Assembly: GCA_032718475.1 (NCBI GenBank)
Contig: JAUCBJ010007559.1
Coordinates: forward strand, 1 to 51,963
DNA length: 51,963 nucleotides
From: Nemertoderma westbladi
Lineage: Eukaryota; Xenacoelomorpha; Nemertodermatida; Nemertodermatidae
Reading direction: 5' to 3'
In this document: piece after piece, positions 20,785-31,683 of the stretch
How positions within the stretch are numbered: the stretch's first letter is position 1
Layout: the number at the start of each line of letters is the position of its first letter
Notes under the pieces: model-generated
What the model was told of the DNA's origin: nothing
Seen by the model: only the letters and a program-made list of their open reading frames with translations
The model's database searches: none
Position numbers and translations under genes: made by a program

Positions 20785-23190
20785 GGTTGGTTTAAGTAAG
20801 CACGGGAAGTCAAAAGGATTTTGAAAATCGGCTGTGATTAGCTTCTACATATTTGACGTCACTACACAGTGCTCAGACAATTTCTTATATTGTTTTCTAT
20901 GGAGGGTGATTTTGGATCCATTCAAATTTACATTTAATCTCAATCATTTCATCACATGTGAAAACAGAGTGTCTTACGCGTATTTTAGCACTACAATTAA
21001 TTAAATTCATGATGATGAAAATATTATTGATAAAATGAATCAATTCACAATTATAAACTCGCAGTTTGCCTGACCGGTATGCAAATAGTATTGAACCACT
21101 CAGCCCTATAAACCTATTGCATTGCAATATCGGAGTATTGCTGTATTGCAGCATTAAGTTCATTAAGTTGAAATGTGTACCAGTCACCGGTAGCGTAAGA
21201 GTTGTACAGCGGTAGGTTTACTCAACGTTATGAACTTAAGCAACAATAAAGCAATATGCCTATTCCGATACTGCAATGCAATAGGAGGCTAGGGCTGAGT
21301 TGATTAGTTCTTGCATACGGGGTCATGCAATCTACCAAGTGTGCAAAATTGCAAACAGTATTATTTATAAGTGTTTGTAGTGTTAAAAGACGCGCTTGAC
21401 TCTCTTGACACTTGTAGTGACCTAACATCACGAATTATTGGGTCAACATGAGAGCGGGATATTCAAACAGGGATATATAGGACTACTACCTAGGCCTACT
21501 GTACTGCTGTACGATATACAGATTACTGCGCTGTCAGATCAGTTATCATATCTGCATATGCAATTATATCTGTTATCAATGCTATAACTAATTATTAATG
21601 AACGATCATTAAAAACTCATTAATTGACAATCATTAAACTCTAAACTTTAAACATTAAATATTGTTGAATGACCTTTAGTCAGTCAGCCTTTGCTTAAAC
21701 TTTTGTGGTGACTGGTATATATTATAGTTACATAGATATAACTTAACGCAATCAATTTTGTAATAATATTAATTATACAATTTGTAAATTAAACATTTGT
21801 CTAAAGCTAAAATTATATTTCGAATTTATTTCACATTGTTCATATTGTTTTCTTAATTAATCTTAATCAATTGACTTTATTGTGCACGAAAATTATTGAA
21901 CCTTACAATGATGTAGATTAAATGTGTATTTAAATCGATCGAAAATCAACCCATAGAAAACTATATAAGAAATTATCTGAGCACAGCTAAGTGACGTGAT
22001 GTCAAATATGTCAATCAATCAATCAATCAATTGAGCTCATATGAGCTCGTATATGAGCTCGTATATCAGTTTTATTTACAAATTGAAATGTCACGAATAA
22101 ATAGGCATATTAGCTGATTAGTGAACTATCATATGAACAGTTATTTGCAATTTGTGTAGCCTATTGAATTTGTGTAGTTATTTAATTAGCCAAATAAAGC
22201 AGTAGCATAGCTAGTGTGCATTATTTGACTAAAAGAGAGGAAAATAATTCGTGATATACTGGTTCATTGCCATTCAAATGAACTTGGTACTCTACATCTT
22301 GCGATCGGTATGGCTTGTTTTTATAATAGTTGAATTGCGTAAAGTGGTGTTTATGGTGGTAGAACATGTGCAGATACATTCAAGTTTTTTACGGAAAACG
22401 ATGATGACAATAAATAATCAACTGAGGTGATGACGGTGATGTTTGTTTATAAGTTATTTATTTATTATTATTTTGTAGGTTATTTAGAAGTGATATTTTT
22501 AGTTTTTTGGCTAATAAATGTTTTGACTTACATTGTTTTAGTTCCATGCTTAGTGAGTTCCATATAATAGTTCCTCTGTAATTTAATGAATTTTGTGTGG
22601 ACAGCAATCTAGTACGGGGAATAAAATAGTTCTGCAGTGTTGTGGATCTACTGTAGTAGCGTGACTGTGGATTTGGGATGTTTGTGTGAATAGGGATGAA
22701 ATGAATTCTTTCTTTTTCTTATTATGAATCTCCCACATTAGTTTAGCTACTTCTAATTTATACAATTTTTCAATTGGCAAAATATTTAGGGATTTGTAAA
22801 TCGGGTTGGAGTGCGCTTGATAGTGATTGAAGGTGATTGCTCGTAATAATTTATTTATTTTGATTCGAATGGGGTTTATATATTTGTTATAAGTGTTACC
22901 CCATAGTACTAAGCCGTATAATATGTAAGGATGAATGAGTGTGAAATAAAGCATTTTTAAAATATTTAAAGGTAAGATGTGTCGAATTTTGAAGAATATA
23001 CCGCAAGATTTAGAAATTTTCTTTAGGACATATGCGCAGTGACTTTTCCAGGTTAATTTGTTATCTATCCAAATCCCTAAAAATTTTGTTTCATTTTTTA
23101 TGGCAATATTTATATTGCCATAACATATATATGTAACAGCCAATCACAGCCGATTTTCAAAATTAGCTTCCCAGGCTTACTTATCGCAAT
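20785..23190. repeat. Nested inverted repeats
   Basis: Inner pair: 20,848-20,914 is the reverse complement, with mismatches, of 21,941-22,007 (TGCTCAGA-AATTTCTTATAT and TTTTCTATGG cores). Outer pair: 20,790-20,848 matches the reverse complement of 23,126-23,186 (TTTTGAAAATCGGCTGTGAT core). A weaker third match to 20,780-20,810 lies at 24,485-24,515. These look like ends of related terminal-inverted-repeat elements inserted together. No transposase frame was found. Confidence 0.65.
22583..23143 (-). pseudogene. LINE reverse transcriptase C-terminal fragment (second family)
   Basis: A 186-codon frame with KFLGIWIDNKLTWKSH, ILPLNILKMLYFTLIHPYIL and YGLVLWGN, which is the thumb and connection region typical of Jockey/CR1-like LINE reverse transcriptases. 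It differs from the LINE at 34-48 kb. No endonuclease or catalytic palm is attached and the frame ends cleanly at 22583, so this is a 5'-truncated insertion. It lies between the arms of the inverted repeats at 20.8-23.2 kb. Confidence 0.75.
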
Positions 23191-23487
23191 AATTTGTATT
23201 GTCCGTTTAAATCCTTTTTTTGTCCTTTTTTTTAATTTTTTATGTCCTCCAAAAATCGAATGTTAGGTTCCATGCTACCGGTTTCTCTACTGCTGTTCTC
23301 TCAGGCTATCAGTACCGGTATTAGTATATATAGCACTACAGTATTTTGCTGTATTGTATGTACAGATGTAGGTATAAAGCAGGCATTTCTGTATTTTAGT
23401 ACCGGTACCGGCACCGGTACTGCTGTAGGCCTACTGTGTAGCCTACCATTTAAATACGGTACTGGTAGGCCTATCGGCAGACCGGTT

Positions 23488-24090
23488 GTTTTGGTTAGAA
23501 AATCCCGCCTCATCTGTAACCTGCTCCTTTGCCTGATTTGGTAAAGTGACCGTTTATTGTTTTGGTTAGAAAGGCCCGCCTCTGTAACCTGCTCCTTTCC
23601 TTCATTTTGTAAAGTGACTGTTTATTGTTTTGGTTAGAAAATCCCGCCTCTGTAACCTGCCCCTTTCCCTCAATTAATTAAGTGATCGTTTATTGTTTTA
23701 GTTAGGAAATCCCGCCTCTGTAACCTGCTCCTTTCTCTCAATTGGTAATGTTATCGTTTATTGTTTTGGTTAGAAAATCCCGTCTCTATAACCTGCTCCT
23801 TTCCCTGATTTGGTAAAGTCACTGTTTATTGTTTTGGTTAGAAAATCGCGCATCTGTAACCTGCTCCTTTCTCTCAACTGGTAATGTTATCGTTTTATTG
23901 TTTTGGTTAGAAAATCCCGTCTCTGTATCTTGCTCCTTTCCCTCAATTAGGTAAATGATCGTTTATTGTTTTGGTTAGAAAATCGCGCCTCTGTAACCTG
24001 CTCCTTTCCCTGATTTGGTAAAGTGACTGTTCATTGTTTTGGTTAGAAAATCCGGCCTTAACATGCTCCTTTCCATCAATTGGAAATTGT
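23488..24090. repeat. 68-bp tandem repeat, nine copies
   Basis: Each unit starts GTTTTGGTTAGAAAATCCCG and contains CTCTGTAACCTGCTCCTTTC, ending in an AAGTGACTGTTTATT-type stretch. Two unit variants can be seen (ATTTGGTAAAGTGACTG versus CAATTGGTAATGTTATCG), in part alternating. Confidence 0.9.
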
Positions 24091-24515
24091 TTTTGGCTAT
24101 AAAATGAGTGTTTTGCTACGTCATGTGGTATTCGATTATCGACAACAACCACAAACTTTTAAATTTAGAGTCTTTTACCACAGGCGCATATGGAATTCTA
24201 CTCATAGTCTATAAATCATGGAATGTTTTGGCACAGGCATAGTGAAACCAACTGTCCGACAGACCAGAAATCAACAAATTTTGAATGTTTTGGCATAGGC
24301 ATGTTGAAATCAACTGTCTGACAGTCCAGAAATCAGCAGTCTGACAGTTTGAAGAAATACATACATAAAAAGTCATTAAAAGGACAATAAAAGTCATTAA
24401 AAGGACAACAAAAGTCATTATGCACAATTCGTAAAAAAAGGAGGACAAAAAAAGTCAAATAAAAGGACATAAAAATTCACTGCCCTTACTTATACTTAAA
24501 CCCGCCATTTCGACC

Positions 24516-25249
24516 GATTCTTCATGTTTTTACAAAAATCACACACGCCGCCACTCGATTCAGTAGGAGAACTCAAAGTTGGCCATCGCGAAAATTTAGA
24601 AATATCATCACTTTGTGCCAAATGGTAGGTTCTGTCCATGTGCCTGTGGCACTAGTTACCTTGATCCAAAAATTAAAATTTTGGTTTCTAACTAAGTTTG
24701 GACCCATTTGATGACATTTGATGCATGCAGGAAGTTCTTTCTTGAGTCATTGATCTTTCATTAATGTGTTATATTGCTATAAATTTCATTATGGCGCATC
24801 GCGATGGCTCAAAATTTCAACCCTCTTGGGATCCGTGAAGATATAGACGAAATTTAATGAAATTTTTTTTGCCTTATTTTTTTACCATTTGGCAACTTTT
24901 GTGCACCGGTAGAACAATGAAATCGAAAAAAAGTAAAAAAACTCACCACCCTATTGTACGCGTCGTCGCGTCCGTGGGCTGCTGGGCTAATGCTGGATAT
25001 ATATATATTAGGCCGAAGGCCATTGAAAACGACAGAGTTAAATTGTCAGTATTAATAATCACAGTAATTGATAATAGCAGTCTGAATATAATAATATGCA
25101 ATACGGTCAGTAACGACGACGGTCAAAACTATTCCGGTCTCACAACTGTAAGGAAATCAACTAAACTAACATTCAGTAATCACAATGGTTATATCATTGA
25201 CACATATCACATCAGCCCTACACTACAGGGCGGCCTTAATATCCAATAG
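24516..25249. other. No gene recognised
   Basis: Open stretches occur (up to 130 codons on the plus strand, 24,857-25,249) but have no recognisable domain and biased, non-coding-like composition. A short TA run is at 25,000-25,010. Confidence 0.4.
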
Positions 25250-25750
25250 ATGCGCGCTTGTCCTCCCCAATGTGCTTTCCCGCCGACTATTGACTTAACC
25301 TGATTAATTCTCACCTCGCCACTCCCTGTTGGCATTATCCCTTGGTGCTAGCCTTACTAGCTTGTTTGTCCCTCTGAGGTGGTTTGACCTCTCACCTCTC
25401 TCTGTGGCTTACGGCATGTGTCGCCCCAGTTGGTTATGAGGTGAGATCATTATTGGTAATCTCACATCGCCAACTATATTGGTAAAATGCCACTAACCCC
25501 ATTTTCGGTGGGTAATGCACGGAATTGAATCCACTTACACTCCCCCCCATGCTATCTTCCCGGTGAGAAGATAGCATCAACCTTAAGTGCGCTTCAATTC
25601 CGCTGGAATCCAATCTAATATTGGATTTGGAGTGGAATTTTCTTCTTGGGGTCGACTTTCCAGGCCGGCCCCCATGGGTCTGTTATCACTACCCATCCCT
25701 TGTACACCTGCGAGCTACGCCGTACCAAGGTATCTGGCGTTTCTGTTTTA
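25250..25750 (-). other. Probable 3' UTR/LTR remnant beside the ORF3 copy
   Basis: GC-richer than its surroundings, with two hairpins: ATGCTATCTT / AAGATAGCAT (25,550-25,578), and a longer one from AATTCCGCTGGAATCCAAT to its near-complement (25,598-25,642). It directly follows ORF3 in the element's sense, as an LTR would. Confidence 0.4.
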
Positions 25751-26470
25751 GATGATTGCCCTCACTCCTCACACAATTTTCCTCATGGACTTTGTTGGAC
25801 TTAGTCCCACTGAGTGTCCCTCCTGTCTCCCTCTGGTAGCATCCCACAAGATCATCTTCATCGTGCGCGGCACGTGTTCTCCCAGAAAGTCCCTGAATTC
25901 GATCCTATTTTCTGGTGACCATCTGTCCAGGTATCTCTGGGTGTTGATGACCCCTCCGTACGATGCCGCTGTCGCTACCTCCTGATACATGAATGGTAGT
26001 CTCATCTTGGTGATCTCCTGGTGGGCTTCCACGTTTATGTTAAAGAAGCCCCACCGGAACTCCTGGGATGCATCCTTTGTCGTGTCATGACTATGACGTC
26101 GGCCCACTCCTCGAAGATCAGGAAGTTCTCCTCATCGTCCATACAGTCGCACTGGCGCTTAAAGTGCCCTCTAAACTTGCACTTTGAACATCTGTTGCGC
26201 AACCTCGGACACGCACCCATCTTATGGGTTGACTCACGGCAGTAGAGACACGCCGTCCCCTTCTGGAAACGGTATAGACAGTTATTTTGCTGACGGGTTA
26301 ATCTCCCACATTAATCGCAACCGTGTACTATTGTGTCCTTCCCCAAGTCGTCCTTGGCTCCGCGTGGCCTCCTGGGTCTATGGAGCCGCTGGTAGGCAAA
26401 TATCTGGACTCTGTCCTCCCTACCCATGTCGATGTCCTCCTCCACCCTCGGCATTGTTTCTCCAAACATA
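25751..26470 (-). pseudogene. Second copy of BEL-A-type ORF3 (3' part only)
   Basis: Minus-strand relic homologous to the C-terminal half of the BEL-A ORF3. In order: FAYQRLHRPRRP; the three zinc knuckles (the first interrupted by a TAA at 26,311-26,313 where BEL-A has Tyr; the second CLYCRESTHKMGAC; the third CSKCKFRGHFKRQC); EEWADV; a frameshift; then MRLPFMYQEVATAASYGG and NTQRYLDRWSPENR. It stops at 25,769. It keeps about 60 nt that BEL-A lacks between EEWADV and RLPF. The exonuclease-like half is absent. The right edge at about 26,470 meets unrelated AT-rich DNA. Confidence 0.8.
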
Positions 26471-27104
26471 TAACGATATTAACGAACGAACCTCCATAAC
26501 GATATTGGAAATACATAAATAATAAAATATCCATAATAAATTCTAAATTATTAGTGTATTAACTTGTTTGTTAAATAACTAACCGAATTCAACTTACCTT
26601 TAATCTTATATACTAATCTAAATATACATAATTATAAAAAAGTCAGCTATGTCATATCAAAGTTATACAAAACATTAATCTTTATAAGCCTGAATATCTA
26701 TAATACTTACATGTATTTTATTAACAAAAATTCAAAGTAAAAGATTGTAGTTCTTAATCTTAAGATTAATTTAAAACTTACACAGCATTGGGGTAAAATA
26801 TTAATATGATATAATAAAAAATAATCAAATAAATAAATAAATATCAGTAGGCTAAAGGTAAGTGGAGTCATCTAATTTAACCGAATAACTAACCGAATAG
26901 GATACAGATATTTTACGATAATCTAAAAAAACAAGTTTATACGGTGCTTAGTACTATTACTAGTAGAATACAGTTTGAATTTCGCTCTAATAAAACCCAA
27001 TAACGACCAATAAACCAATGCAAACACCCCAATAACGACCAATAAACCAATTAAAACAGTCGATTTTAAGAGCCAAACTTTATACGAGTTTTTCTCAGAA
27101 TGAA
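26471..27104. other. No gene seen
   Basis: AT-rich DNA with a short tandem duplication of AATAACGACCAATAAACCAA (26,999-27,052). Confidence 0.45.
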
Positions 27105-27200
27105 CATTTTTTCCCCAGGTCCCTTTTCTCGCAACCAGCCACTTGCTACTCTCTATCCATGATCCAAGGTACAGGAAGTCGTCAACCTTCCTTAGTTGAT
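27105..27200 (-). repeat. LINE fragment
   Basis: Reverse strand reads VDDFLYLGSWIESS and then RKGTW, matching VDDFCYLGSWIRKS and RKGKAW in the LINE at 34.7 kb. A ~95-bp relic. Confidence 0.55.
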
Positions 27201-27344
27201 TATTATCGATTGTTGTCGATTGTTAAATGCAATCGACCCCCTTAGAAGATATTGGAGTTATTAATTATATTTATCAATAAACAATAAAAGTAATACAGTA
27301 TCAGCTATAATAAATATTAATTGGCGAATATCTAGCAATTTCAG

Positions 27345-27461
27345 ACGCCGTAGAAATTCTACGAGTTCTATCAACTTGGAGACCGATTCTCAAAACAAAG
27401 ACAGTTCTCCTACAAACTCAGGGCAGAGATCTCGCAGGGGAAAGAGGTCGTTATCTATAAG
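27345..27461 (+). CDS. GLIS/GLI-family zinc-finger gene, exon 1 seen
   Basis: First recognisable exon of a six-exon model (27,345-27,461; 27,764-27,926; 28,846-29,031; 29,216-29,342; 30,050-30,219; 30,633-30,870) in which every junction keeps frame. The product would be a nuclear transcription factor binding GLI-type DNA sites. This exon follows TTTCAG and ends at AAG|GTAAG. It encodes a Ser/Arg-rich piece ending in SRRGKRSLSI, and the codon for the next Ser is split with exon 2. The Met and upstream exons were not found, so it starts inside the gene. GLIS rather than GLI is suggested by the finger spacing in exons 3-5. Whether the gene is alive is open, because exon 4 has a stop. Confidence 0.65.
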
Positions 27462-27665
27462 GTAAGAAAAACCTTGGGGTGAGGGGTGGGGGGGTCAAGT
27501 ATATAATAACTCGTAATTTTGAATTTAATGAACGGAGAAATCTCCAGTTGCAAATTATTTCAAAAATTCAAACGTCAGTATAACAGGTTGCATCTTATTT
27601 TTTGGGGTAATCAGCTGTTATTTGCGTCAATGACAAGGGATTGATTTTTTGATAGCGTCCATTGA

Positions 27666-27688
27666 CCCCCCCCCCCCCCCCCCCCCCA
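27666..27688. repeat. C23 homopolymer in intron
   Basis: Twenty-three consecutive C about 75 bases before the acceptor of exon 2, between a purine-rich stretch and CATGG. Confidence 0.85.
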
Positions 27689-27763
27689 TGGCTACTCTTA
27701 TTTAATATTTTTAAAAATTATTAATATTAAATGGTAACCACCGTTTATATTTACCACTTACAG

Positions 27764-27926
27764 CCCATTGAGTCTGGATGGGATTGATATTAACTCGCTA
27801 ATTCGCACCTCCCCAACCAGCCTGGTAGCCTACATAAACAATAGCAATGTATCCGGTTCCGAGATACAATTGGAGTTGAGTAGAAGGTGCAGCAGTTCCA
27901 CAACATCCAGCAATCAAATAAATCAG
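27764..27926 (+). CDS. GLIS/GLI-family gene, exon 2 (conserved N-terminal block)
   Basis: Acceptor ACTTACAG, donor CAG|GTTTAC. With exon 1 it reads SISPLSLDGIDINSLIRTSP and then TSLVAYINNS, the conserved block seen upstream of the fingers in GLI/GLIS proteins. It then becomes Ser/Asn-rich. The donor is weak; a later GTTAGA at 27,980 would end the exon in a different phase, which does not fit exon 3. Confidence 0.7.
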
Positions 27927-28845
27927 GTTTACCTCTCTCATAGAAACTCAGGATCGAGTTATTCATCCTTCCTAACTGGTTAGAATATTATCAGTACTCA
28001 ATTTGCCTTCCAACTAATAAAATCGTTGTATAATTTACTATTTTTAAATTTTATGTTTAATAATTTCATAGAAATAAAATAATAAAAACCTGGAATTCCT
28101 CACGTGAGGGTAAACTGCAAAGTGAAATATAATACACTTACTGTACTGTACTTATTAGACAGCGATAATTCAGTTAATTGGATCTTTGTTGTGAATTATT
28201 TATCTTTTAAAGGATTTATTTTTTTGTTATCGACATAATTTATTAAAATTGGCCCAAATTCTGGCTATTTGTTAGGCACGTTGTTTCTTGGTGAAAAATG
28301 CAACGCTCATTTAAAAAGTGAGCCTTTGTGTAATCTTATTACCAAAGTCCAGCGCCACCTAGCACCACCCTGCAGTCACTACAGCTGAAAAGTGTGTGCA
28401 TGATCTAGTTACTATGGCAGGCGGCAGGCAAGAGGAAACGTGGTGTTCAGTCATGGACATTCCGAAACGTAAAAACCGAAATTGAAAGAAACGAAAATCT
28501 ATCTAAGGCTGATTTAGATTGTGAACTGTGAAATTTTTGCACCGCATTATTAAAACAATTATTTTTCTGGCTCTAAACTTTTATATTCTTATTTTAGGCG
28601 GAATGGGGAGTCGTAAGAATTCGCAGTTTTAGATTAAGCTTAAGCTTTTAGATTAAGCAGTCTAAAAAAAAACCAGCTGAGAATGGTTATATGAAGTAAT
28701 ACAGTCAAATATATATCTTCATATTCTCTATTTCAAACATTTATTTCAATATGTACATGAATTTTGTATGGTATGTTTGATATGAAGTTAATATCTTCAC
28801 ATTGTTCCGCTTCATACTACCATTTCATCCTTATATATTTTACAG

Positions 28846-29031
28846 CTATTTCACCACTTGTCAATATTTGTGACACACATTGAAAGCACCCATGTGGAAA
28901 CACAGAAGAAAAATGGAAATTACATCTGCAGATGGGCTGGTTGCCAACGGCAACAGAAGTCATTTAACGCGCGATATAAACTGATTGTTCACATGAGAGT
29001 CCACAGTGGGGAGAGACCCAACATATGCCCC
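28846..29031 (+). CDS. GLIS/GLI-family gene, exon 3 (fingers 1 end to 3 start)
   Basis: Acceptor TTTTACAG, donor CCC|GTGAGT. Encodes the His half of finger 1 (FVTHIESTHV) and all of finger 2 (CRWAGC ... HMRVH). It then has the SGERPNIC linker with the first Cys of finger 3. FNARYK and the HMRVHSGE linker favour GLIS over GLI. The Cys half of finger 1 should lie upstream, but I could not find it in 27,927-28,845. Confidence 0.75.
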
Positions 29032-29215
29032 GTGAGTCATTCAAATATATCCCAATAGATAATTGAATAAAACAGATTCAAAGTCTGTCAACAATTAACT
29101 GCTGCATGAACAATAAAGTTTATATTTTTTAATATTAATTATTATTAAATAATTGATTATTATTAATTTTAAAATTAATAATTATTAATAAATCAATTAC
29201 TCAAACTAATTTCAG

Positions 29216-29342
29216 GTTGAATCTTGTAATCGGATGTTTTCTAGATAGGAAAATCTTAAGATTCATTTACGGAACCACACTGGAGAAAGGCCCTACCCAT
29301 GCACAAACCCAATGTGTAACAAAGCGTTCAGTAACAGCTCAG
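29216..29342 (+). pseudogene. GLIS/GLI-family gene, exon 4, with in-frame TAG in finger 3
   Basis: Acceptor ATTTCAG, donor TCAG|GTACGT. Reads VESCNRMFSR, then TAG at 29,246-29,248, then [18 protein letters not shown] and NKAFSNSS. Family members have Leu at the stop position. All zinc ligands of fingers 3 and 4 around it are kept. Using the TAG itself as an acceptor would delete the second Cys of finger 3, so that escape is unlikely. The exon is either a pseudogene exon, a polymorphism or sequence error, or a site of recoding. Confidence 0.75.
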
Positions 29343-29371
29343 GTACGTAAAATAGTAAATGAATAGGATAA

Positions 29372-29604
29372 TTTTTTAGTTTATTTAAACTCCGTTCACT
29401 GTGTTATCTTCCACTATCTGTTTTCCAAGTCGCCTTGGTTTCCATTTATCGACCAGTTAAGGATGAAAGCCAGGGTGGTGGTGCTAAGCTGCCATAATTA
29501 AAAGCACTTTACCCAAATAGTGCTGCCCAATCATGGGATCGAACCGGGGCCTCTTGATTGGTAGCACAGGAATGCCCACGTCTAGAACGAGCTACTGCTT
29601 GGTA
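29372..29604 (-). mobile_element. tRNA-derived SINE in the intron
   Basis: Minus strand starts CCAAGCAGTAGCTCGTTCTA (box A-like) and has GGTTCGATCCC, a perfect box B (29,535-29,545), about 45 bases on. A non-tRNA body with CACCACCACCCTGGC follows. It lies between exons 4 and 5 in opposite orientation to the gene. Target duplications were not resolved. Confidence 0.65.
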
Positions 29605-30049
29605 AAATAGCCAATAAAAACTAAATACTAATTACAAATTACAATATATATATATTTTTGAATTAAAGTTTAATATCCGATCTAGAGAGATCCCAAGGAA
29701 TCCAATTCATTCATTACCGTATGTACACTTACAGTACAGTGACATTGATTACATATACAACTATTTACGACAACAAATTACATAATGCCATAAGACAGTT
29801 TGTGTTTGTATGTATTTTAATCTGTTAAGAAATCTATTATTTTTTTCAAAATTTTTGCCTTAATATATTAACTTCAAACTATTTTTTGGTGAATTATTTG
29901 TTATATATTTCTTTGTTGTTGTTATGTATTTTTAAAAATGGACATATGTTAATTTATCTGTGCCAGTGTTTTTGTGGTCGACTATATATGTTTTCGTTGA
30001 CTACACAATACTAAAATTAAACTAATTTCATTGAATTATCGCGTTTTAG

Positions 30050-30219
30050 ATCGCGCCAAACATATGAGAACGCACATTGACAGCAAACCATATGTATGTC
30101 AGCTGCCCAACTGTACGAAAAGGTACACTGACCCCAGTTCCTTGCGTAAACATATGAAGCTACACTCGAACGCATCTCAGTTATTAGCCTCTGTATCTAA
30201 AACATCGTCGCAGTTTCAA
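30050..30219 (+). CDS. GLIS/GLI-family gene, exon 5 (fingers 4 end and 5)
   Basis: Acceptor GTTTTAG, donor CAA|GTCAGG (non-ideal, but in phase with the next exon). Encodes [20 protein letters not shown] and then [19 protein letters not shown]. The [13 protein letters not shown] motif is the strongest family signature. RTHIDSKPY without the extra Asn of GLI finger 4, and KLHS without the extra residue of GLI finger 5, fit GLIS1/3. Confidence 0.8.
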
Positions 30220-30632
30220 GTCAGGAAAAATGTGCCTCATAATGTGATATTAATCGGTTACGTATCTATTTTCTTCTGAGTTATAATTACTCGAATATTA
30301 TCGGTTACGTATCTATTTTCTTCTGGTTATATTCTCGTTTATCGGTTCGCATCTATTTTCTTCTGAGTTATAATTACTCGAAATATAGAAAGTAAAATAA
30401 GTAAATAGGCCTAATTATGGCAAGAATAGGCGAGAATCAACGAATTTATGCGTAATGTTAATGTATCGCAAATTGTGAAAAATTCGCCAATATACCGTAC
30501 AGTATATTAAATAAAATTGCATAAATGTTACTGTAGGAAGTCAAGTTAAACATCGTGTGTAATATTTTTCTGGCTAACTGATAAAATTATAATTAACTAA
30601 GAAGTCAAACTTTCATTATACATTTTTTATAG

Positions 30633-30870
30633 TTGAAAACAAAGAGCAATCAACTTTCACCTATAATAAATACAACAATCTTACCTCAACCTACGCAACA
30701 GTCATACCCAAACCAGTACTATATGCAACCCTTAGCTGTCAGTGGTAACTCATTCCCATTGGACAGTATCCTCACTGTGGGATGTAACTCTGACCAATCT
30801 GAAAGCAAGAAATATCCGTTGGTGCATACAGACACCCAGGACAGCGGATTGGGCGCCTCATTGTCCACAG
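30633..30870 (+). CDS. GLIS/GLI-family gene, exon 6 (C-terminal region)
   Basis: Acceptor TTTTTTATAG, donor CACAG|GTAAGA. Gln/Pro/Ser/Thr-rich, with PQPTQQSYPNQYYMQPL and ending in TQDSGLGASLST. This low-complexity composition is common in the part after the fingers. The exon ends after the first base of a codon, so more coding exons should follow; none was recognised downstream in this window. Confidence 0.6.
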
Positions 30871-31683
30871 GTAAGACATATTATATTATGTTTGTATATG
30901 TTTGTTTATATTGAATATCGTAGCTTAAGTGTCATAAGGATAAGGCCCTAAGTCAAAGAGCCTACAAAAGATATCGAAAGATATGATGGCCTTTCTGCAG
31001 TAAGATATTGCCCAATAGAAATGTCGGATTTCACTTTACCACGTAATAATCATCACTTCCCATTGGATAAAATATTCAAAACTTCACCAGTTAATACAGC
31101 ATGTCTTAAAGCAACGATATATATATATGAATTAGATGGTGTTTCTTTTTATTCGAAGTTTTTTTAACATGTAAAACATACAATATTGGTATAAATATAT
31201 AGAAAAATATCCCCTCACCAAACAGTTAGACTATCACCAGCTTTTAGGTTGGTTGCTAGGCTACCAACCAAACATAAACACATAAACAGCATTTTTTTTC
31301 CAAAATTGTAACATTACTCAACGTCATTAGTATTAACAGTGAGTTGTTATTTAGCACTTTACAACTTTTGATGACATTACAGCATTGTATTGGCCTGTAG
31401 TACATTTAGTATTGTATTGGTGTTGTAATGTCCCTTGTTTATGTATAACCAATGACGGCGAGCTGTAAAGTTTCGGCGTCATTGGTTACCATGTAAACAA
31501 TAGGTGGCATTTATAATTAATTGCCTGACAGCCAGATAGGCCTACTTTTTTTTCATTTCATTTCATAAAACTTTACCAAGAGCGTGACAATGTCCGACTC
31601 AATGATAAAGATGTAATGTACAGAACAATTTATTATAAAACGTAATTACAGTATAAATAGTAAATAATTAATAAACTAATAAC
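30871..31683. other. No gene seen
   Basis: AT-rich DNA, presumably intron or intergenic, with a TA run near 31,121 and a TTTCATTTCATTTCAT run near 31,550. Confidence 0.45.

Noticed and set aside
23242-23544. 100-codon plus-strand open frame
   Set aside because: Runs over ACCGGTACC-type simple sequence into the 68-bp satellite; no domain.
24857-25249. 130-codon open frame on the plus strand
   Set aside because: No recognisable domain and composition like the AT-rich surroundings; it probably arose by chance.
28598-28612. Possible 15-nt microexon (ATTTTAG|...|GTAAGA) encoding AEWGV between exons 2 and 3
   Set aside because: Splice signals are good and the phase fits, and a Trp sits where finger 1 needs one, but both cysteines are lacking; too short to support without RNA.
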